Part shown: positions 59,834 to 64,000 of the stretch, piece after piece
Layout: each line of letters begins with the position of its first letter
Position numbering within the stretch: the stretch's first letter is position 1
Source: Collinsella aerofaciens ATCC 25986
GTDB taxonomy: Bacteria > Actinomycetota > Coriobacteriia > Coriobacteriales > Coriobacteriaceae
Assembly: GCF_010509075.1 (NCBI RefSeq)
Contig: NZ_CP048433.1
Span: 310,001 to 374,000, forward strand
Length of the DNA: 64,000 nt
Direction of reading: 5' to 3'
Position numbers and translations under genes: made by a program
Notes under the pieces: generated by a model
The model's database searches: none
Seen by the model: the letters and a program-made list of their open reading frames with translations, nothing else
What the model was told of the DNA's origin: nothing

Positions 59834-60229
59834 ATGTCTCACGATATTTGTCCCGACACGGGAGAGCCTTGCACTTGCGATGGTTCCGAGCCCTGTACCT
59901 GCGGCTGCGGTGGCTGTGGACATACTGCGGAAGAGGAAGCGGCCGCCGCGGCGTATCGTGAGGCACACCGCGAAGGCCCATCCGGTGATGCCCTCGACCA
60001 CGAGCGCAAGATTATCGTGTCGTTCGATAGCACCTTCGATGTGATGGAATGCGAACAGCTGTGTCTTGCCGCCGGTGTGCCCGGGCGCATCATGCCACTG
60101 CCCGGCTCCATTACCGCAGGCTGCGGGCTGTGCTGGGCCATGCCATTCTCGGGCGATGCGCTCGCCGCCTTCCGAGCCGCCACCGAGGGCCGCATAGCCC
60201 CTGCCGACTACCATCAGCTCGTCCTCTAG
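59834..60229 (+). CDS. DUF3343 protein with a cysteine-rich N-terminus
   Basis: 131 residues. Residues 1-33 hold eight cysteines (CPDTGEPCTC, PCTCGCGGCGH), which suggests metal or chalcogen binding. Residues ~55-131 are a DUF3343 domain with PGRIMPLPGSITAGCGLCWA, matching the protein at 32014-32265. GGAGTTGCC precedes the ATG, the same ribosome-binding context as that paralogue. It lies 15 nt after mobA. A role in delivering selenium or sulfur to molybdenum enzymes is inference. Confidence 0.75.
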   Translation: MSHDICPDTGEPCTCDGSEPCTCGCGGCGHTAEEEAAAAAYREAHREGPSGDALDHERKIIVSFDSTFDVMECEQLCLAAGVPGRIMPLPGSITAGCGLCWAMPFSGDALAAFRAATEGRIAPADYHQLVL

Positions 60230-60237
60230 CCACCACA

Positions 60238-60270
60238 CCACCACAAAGGTGCCTGTCCCCAATGTGGTGG
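60238..60270. repeat. Palindrome with a GTCCC centre after the DUF3343 gene
   Basis: CCACCACA (60238-60245) pairs with TGTGGTGG (60263-60270), followed by TTT. The interior AAAGGTGCCTGTCCC resembles the centre of the palindromic terminator at 17670-17698. It probably works as a terminator. The rest of 60271-60485 is upstream sequence of gdhA, with no gene seen. Confidence 0.5.
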
Positions 60271-60485
60271 TTTGGAACATGTGGACGAAACAGCTTCGAA
60301 ACACGCGATTTGCGCGTTGGGCACTCAAAAACGCTTCTACCTGCATCGTAATCAAAACGAAACATCTGCTCGTCGGCTTATGCGAAACTTTGCTGCAACA
60401 GTGCGATATTATCCATACTCGATAAAGCTCGCGGCGCATGGGGCGCCTCGAACGACACTTTTCTTTTCCATCAATTGGAGGAAGC

Positions 60486-61841
60486 ATGAGCTACACGCAG
60501 AAAGTTCTCGACGAGCTCAAGGCCCGCTATCCCGAGCAGCCTGAGTTCATCCAGGCCGCGACCGAGATTCTCGGCACCATCCAGCCGGCGCTCGACGCCC
60601 ATCCCGAGTACGAGGAGGCCGCCCTGCTTGAGCGCCTCGTCGAGCCCGAGCGCATCGTCATGTTCCGTGTTCCCTGGGTCGACGACCAGGGCAAGGTTCA
60701 GGTCAACCGCGGCTACCGCGTCGAGTTCAACTCTGCCATTGGACCCTACAAGGGCGGCCTGCGCTTTAACCCGACGGTCACCCTGGGCATGCTCAAGTTC
60801 CTGGGCCTGGAGCAGATCCTCAAGAACAGCCTGACCACCCTTCCCATGGGCGGCGGCAAGGGCGGTTCCGACTTTGACCCCAAGGGCAAGTCCAACAACG
60901 AGATCATGCACTTCTGCCAGTCCTTCATGACCGAGCTCTATCGCCACATCGGCCCCAACACCGACGTTCCCGCCGGCGACCTGGGCGTTGGCGGCCGCGA
61001 GGTTGCCTACCTGTTCGGTCAGTACAAGCGCCTGACCAATGAGTGGACCGGCGTCCTTACCGGCAAGGGCCTCTCTTTTGGCGGCTCGCTCGCCCGTACC
61101 GAGGCCACCGGCTACGGCCTGGCCTACTTTGTGGACGAGTACCTCAAGAGCCGCGGCGACTCCTTCGAGGGCAAGAACGTCGTCGTTCACGGCTCCGGTA
61201 ACGTCGCCATCTACGCGGTCCAGAAGGTCTCCCAGCTCGGCGGCAAGGTGCTGGCCTGCTCCGACACCCATGGCTGGGTCGAGGATCCCGACGGCATCGA
61301 CTACACCGTGCTCGAGCATGTCTACAACAAGAAGCGCTCCGGCCACGACAAGGGCGTTACGCTCGCCATGTACGTCGACGAGAAGCCCAATGCCACGTGG
61401 CACGAGGGTGACGGCCGCGGCGTGTGGCAGCTGCCCTGCGACATCGCGCTGCCCTGCGCTCGCGAGAACACGCTGCTGCTCGAGGACGCCCAGGCGCTCG
61501 TCGCCAACGGCTGCAAGGTGGTCGGCGAGGGCGCGAACATGCCCACGACCATCGAGGCCACGACCTACTTCCAGGAGCACGGCGTCGCCTTTATGCCCGG
61601 TAAGGCTGCCAACGCCGGCGGCGTGCTCGTGTCCGGCTTGGAGATGAGCCAGAACGCCGAGCACCTGTCCTGGACCTTCGAGGAGGTCGACGGCAAGCTC
61701 GAGCAGCTCATGCGCGGCATGTTCCACAACGTGGACGACACTGCCAAGGAGTACGGCCAGGAGGGCAACTTTGTCATGGGCGCCAACATCGCCGGCTTCC
61801 TGAAGGTCGCCGACGCCATGCTCGCTCAGGGCGTCTGCTAA
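60486..61841 (+). CDS. gdhA: Glutamate dehydrogenase, NADP-type
   Basis: Interconverts glutamate with 2-oxoglutarate and ammonia. 451 residues, the hexameric bacterial type. The glutamate-binding catalytic segment LPMGGGKGGSDFDPKGKS is near residues 119-136, with the catalytic lysine in it. VPAGDLGVGGRE follows, and the nucleotide-binding VVHGSGNVA is near residue 236. Family length and these segments favour NADP use in ammonia assimilation. GGAGGAAGC precedes the ATG. Confidence 0.94.
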   Translation: MSYTQKVLDELKARYPEQPEFIQAATEILGTIQPALDAHPEYEEAALLERLVEPERIVMFRVPWVDDQGKVQVNRGYRVEFNSAIGPYKGGLRFNPTVTLGMLKFLGLEQILKNSLTTLPMGGGKGGSDFDPKGKSNNEIMHFCQSFMTELYRHIGPNTDVPAGDLGVGGREVAYLFGQYKRLTNEWTGVLTGKGLSFGGSLARTEATGYGLAYFVDEYLKSRGDSFEGKNVVVHGSGNVAIYAVQKVSQLGGKVLACSDTHGWVEDPDGIDYTVLEHVYNKKRSGHDKGVTLAMYVDEKPNATWHEGDGRGVWQLPCDIALPCARENTLLLEDAQALVANGCKVVGEGANMPTTIEATTYFQEHGVAFMPGKAANAGGVLVSGLEMSQNAEHLSWTFEEVDGKLEQLMRGMFHNVDDTAKEYGQEGNFVMGANIAGFLKVADAMLAQGVC

Positions 61842-61866
61842 TTCTTCGCTCGACATAGCATCGAGG

Positions 61867-61899
61867 AAGGCTTCCAGTCATCTTGGCTGGGAGCCTTTT
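61867..61899 (+). terminator. Terminator of gdhA
   Basis: An 11-bp stem with one mismatch (61867-61877 with 61887-61897), ending in TTTT. Confidence 0.8.
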
Positions 61900-61919
61900 C
61901 TATCCCGGAGGACTCCTCA

Positions 61920-61990
61920 TAACTTGCGGTGATATACGGACTGTTTTGCGTTCCAGAACGACTAATCAGTCCGTATATCACCGCAAGTTA
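61920..61990. repeat. 71-bp palindromic element C
   Basis: Perfect 24-bp arms (61920-61943 and 61967-61990) around a 23-nt loop holding CGTTC-CA-GAACG. Outer arm bases TTGCGGTGA-ATA match elements A and B; the inner seven bases differ but remain self-complementary. It lies after the gdhA terminator. Confidence 0.9.
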
Positions 61991-62071
61991 TGGATGGGTG
62001 GGAGGATTTTGTCCTAAAACGGTGTGCGGCCCCTCGTTTGGTACACTTAAAAGTACTGGACAAGTGAAGAG

Positions 62072-62986
62072 ATGGGGGAGAACGTGCTCAAGTTCGGTAC
62101 CTACGTCCGTGTTGGAAACGCGGCCGAAGCCTATGAGCTCTTACAGAAGAACCGCAACAACAAGATTGTGGGCGGCGGCATCTGGATGCGCCTGGGTTCG
62201 CGTCGCGTGGCGACGGCGATTGACCTTTCGGCCTGCGGACTCGATCAGATCGAGGAGACCGAGACCGAGTTTCGCATCGGTGCCATGTGCACCCTGCGCC
62301 AGCTCGAGCGTCATGCTGGGCTCAACGCGCTTGTCAACAATGTCTTTGAGTTCGCCGTCCACGACATCGTGGGCGTGCAGCTGCGCAATACCGCCACGGT
62401 GGGCGGCAGCATCTACGGCCGCTTTGGTTTTTCGGACGTGCTCTCGGCCTTTTTGGCGCTCGATTCGTATGTTGAGCTGACGGGCGCCGGCCGCGTGCCG
62501 CTCGCCGAGTTCGTCGACATGGGTTACGTGCGCGACGTGATCGAGCACATCGTGGTCGTTAAGCACGACTATCGTGCAAGCTACGAGGCTGTGCGCAAGG
62601 CCGCGACCGACTTCCCCTCGCTCAACGTCACCGCCGCCTGGTGGGACAACAGCTGGCATGTCACCGTGGGCGCCCGCCCGCTGCGCGCGACCCTGCTGCA
62701 GGGTGAGGCATGCGGCCTTACCGCCGAGCAGCCTTCCGAGGACGAGCTACGCGCCCTGGCCGCGTCCGTACGCGCGCTGAGCTATGGCACCAACCTGTGG
62801 GGCTCGGCCGACTACCGCCGCCGCATCTCGGCCCCGCTCGCCATCCAGGCTGTGCGTCGCGCCGCCGGCATCGAGCTTTCGGCCGCGCTTGCCCGCGAGC
62901 TCGAGACCGTGCAAGTGCCTAAGTTCGCCACGGACGAGTATTCCTGCCGCCGCGTGCCCGGCGTCGATTCTAGTGAGGTGCGCTAA
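62072..62986 (+). CDS. FAD-binding subunit of a molybdenum hydroxylase (xanthine dehydrogenase type)
   Basis: A 304-residue flavoprotein subunit that passes electrons from the iron-sulfur clusters. The FAD-binding segments IVGGGIWMRLG near residues 32-42 and LRNTATVGGSIYGRF near 107-121 match the CoxM/XdhB family. A weak AGTGAAGAG site precedes the ATG. Its stop overlaps the next gene (TAATG), so the two are coupled. The substrate could be xanthine, another purine, nicotinate or a related ring. Confidence 0.82.
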   Translation: MGENVLKFGTYVRVGNAAEAYELLQKNRNNKIVGGGIWMRLGSRRVATAIDLSACGLDQIEETETEFRIGAMCTLRQLERHAGLNALVNNVFEFAVHDIVGVQLRNTATVGGSIYGRFGFSDVLSAFLALDSYVELTGAGRVPLAEFVDMGYVRDVIEHIVVVKHDYRASYEAVRKAATDFPSLNVTAAWWDNSWHVTVGARPLRATLLQGEACGLTAEQPSEDELRALAASVRALSYGTNLWGSADYRRRISAPLAIQAVRRAAGIELSAALARELETVQVPKFATDEYSCRRVPGVDSSEVR

Positions 62987-64000
62987 TGGCTGCCAAACTC
63001 ATCGATCTTTCCTTTACGCTCAACGGCCGCAAGGTCAAGGTCCAGATTGCCCCCGACACCATGCTCTTTGCGCTTTTGCGCGAGCAGGGTTGCGCGTCGG
63101 TGCGCTGTGCCTGCGAAACCACCAACTGCGGCCTGTGCACGGTGTGGCTCGACGGCGACCCGGTGCTGAGCTGCTCGGTTCCCGCCGCGCGCGTCGAGGG
63201 TCGCTCCATCACTACGCTCGAGGGCCTCAAGGCCGAGTCTGAGGCGCTCGCCCGTGCGATGGCTGCCGAAGGCGCCGAGCAGTGCGGTTTTTGCGCCCCC
63301 GGCCTTATCATGAACGTGCTGGCGCTCGCCCGCGCTGCCAAGGAGGACCCGAGCCTCGTCGCCACGCGCGAGGAGCTCTCGCGCCAGCTCGCCGGTAACC
63401 TCTGCCGTTGCAGCGGCTACGAGAGCCAGCTGCGCGCCATCGTTCGCTTCCTCAACGAGTCTGGCGTGCAGGTGGGCTTTGAGATGCCCGAGCTGCCGGT
63501 CAATAACACCAGCTGCGATGGCGTCTCGTATAAGCAGATCACTCACAAGCAGCCCAAGAAGGACTCGAAGGCCCTGCTCGAGGGGCGTCCCGTCTACACG
63601 GGCGATATGGTGCCCGCCGGTGCGCTCATCGTCAAACTCAAGCGCAGCCCCTATGCCCGCGCCAAGATCCGCTCCATCGATACGTCGCGCGCGCTGAAGG
63701 TGCCCGGCGTCGTGGGCGTCTACACCTACGAGGACGTGCCCAAGCGCCGCTTTACCATCGCCGGCCAGAGCTATCCGCAGCCGAGTCCCTACGACCGCCT
63801 GATTCTCGAGAACCTCGTCCGTTACCAAAACGAGGAGGTGGCGATCGTCGCCGCCGAGACTGAGGAGGCTGCCGACAAGGCGCTCAAACTCATTAAGGTC
63901 GACTATGAGGTGCTTGAGCCGCTGCTCGACTTTACCAAGGCACTCGATAACGACATCGTGGTTCACCCCGAGGGCGACGTGACCTTTATGTTCCCGCAGG
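62986..64000 (+). CDS. Molybdenum hydroxylase with fused [2Fe-2S] domain (xanthine dehydrogenase type), partial
   Basis: Open to the window edge, with 338 residues visible. Residues ~1-150 are a two-cluster [2Fe-2S] domain: CACETTNCGLC near residues 40-50, a later C in LSCSVP, CGFCAPGLIMN near 100-110 and NLCRCSGYESQ near 137-147. From ~195 the molybdopterin domain begins (VYTGDMV, RSPYARAKI, VYTYEDVP). Fusion of the iron-sulfur domain to the catalytic subunit is seen in the selenium-dependent xanthine dehydrogenase group, but the catalytic part lies beyond the window. Confidence 0.85.
   Translation, partial: MAAKLIDLSFTLNGRKVKVQIAPDTMLFALLREQGCASVRCACETTNCGLCTVWLDGDPVLSCSVPAARVEGRSITTLEGLKAESEALARAMAAEGAEQCGFCAPGLIMNVLALARAAKEDPSLVATREELSRQLAGNLCRCSGYESQLRAIVRFLNESGVQVGFEMPELPVNNTSCDGVSYKQITHKQPKKDSKALLEGRPVYTGDMVPAGALIVKLKRSPYARAKIRSIDTSRALKVPGVVGVYTYEDVPKRRFTIAGQSYPQPSPYDRLILENLVRYQNEEVAIVAAETEEAADKALKLIKVDYEVLEPLLDFTKALDNDIVVHPEGDVTFMFPQ

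Noticed and set aside
1-64000. CRISPR array, prophage or insertion sequence.
   Set aside because: No regularly spaced direct repeats, Cas, integrase, transposase or phage structural genes were seen. The repeated elements found are dispersed palindromes.

Overview
The window looks like the chromosome of an anaerobic, high-G+C actinomycete of the class Coriobacteriia, most likely Collinsella. This is inferred from gene content and codon use: a formate hydrogenlyase, a complete selenocysteine system, an L-cysteine desulfidase, double-cubane/2-hydroxyacyl-CoA dehydratase-type proteins, glutamate dehydrogenase, and GC-rich third codon positions. No 16S gene is present to settle it.

Layout. 1-6.5 kb: the 3' end of polA, a HAD phosphatase, then argG and argH. 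argG follows a short arginine-rich leader peptide, and a 56-codon ORF lies between argG and argH. 6.8-13.9 kb: housekeeping genes (ndk, rpiB, cysteine desulfidase, a HAD protein, rpsA, the RNase P RNA gene, a YigZ-family gene, a C-GCAxxG-C-C protein). 14.1-20.6 kb: O-acetylhomoserine sulfhydrylase, an MFS exporter, xpt, an RF-1-domain protein, a lipid kinase and a ClC channel. 20.8-26.2 kb: molybdenum block moeA-mogA-modA-modB-modC. 26.4-33.4 kb: two double-cubane-type proteins and their activating ATPase, then selD (itself a selenoprotein), yedF, a DUF3343 gene and a cysteine desulfurase. 33.4-37.4 kb: a branched-chain amino acid carrier, tRNA-Pro, tRNA-Gly, an AbiEi-like protein flanked by palindromes, and a PIN toxin-antitoxin pair. 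37.7-53.2 kb: formate hydrogenlyase, comprising an electron-transfer ferredoxin, selenocysteine FdhF, a hydrogenase-4-type hyfABCDEFGHI set, hycH- and hycI-type maturation genes and a focA-type formate channel. 53.3-60.2 kb: an orphan molybdopterin oxidoreductase, selA, selB, tRNA-Sec, mobA and a Cys-rich DUF3343 gene. 60.4-64 kb: gdhA and the start of a xanthine dehydrogenase-type molybdenum hydroxylase operon.

How it works together. Most of 20-60 kb can be read as one metabolic theme. Molybdate is imported (ModABC) and built into molybdopterin guanine dinucleotide (MoeA, MogA, MobA). Selenium is activated (SelD) and put on tRNA-Sec (SelA), then inserted by SelB at UGA in FdhF and in SelD itself. 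FdhF feeds electrons through ferredoxin-like subunits to a membrane [NiFe] hydrogenase that makes H2, and formate enters by FocA. YedF, two DUF3343 proteins and the fused xanthine dehydrogenase suggest a second use of selenium, in a selenium-dependent molybdenum hydroxylase; this is inference.

The least explained material is between genes. A four-copy family of about 105-nt hairpin elements has compensating stem changes. Three 70-71-nt palindromes share an exact 23-nt loop length. An arginine-codon leader lies before argG, and phased direct repeats lie before the formate hydrogenlyase operon.
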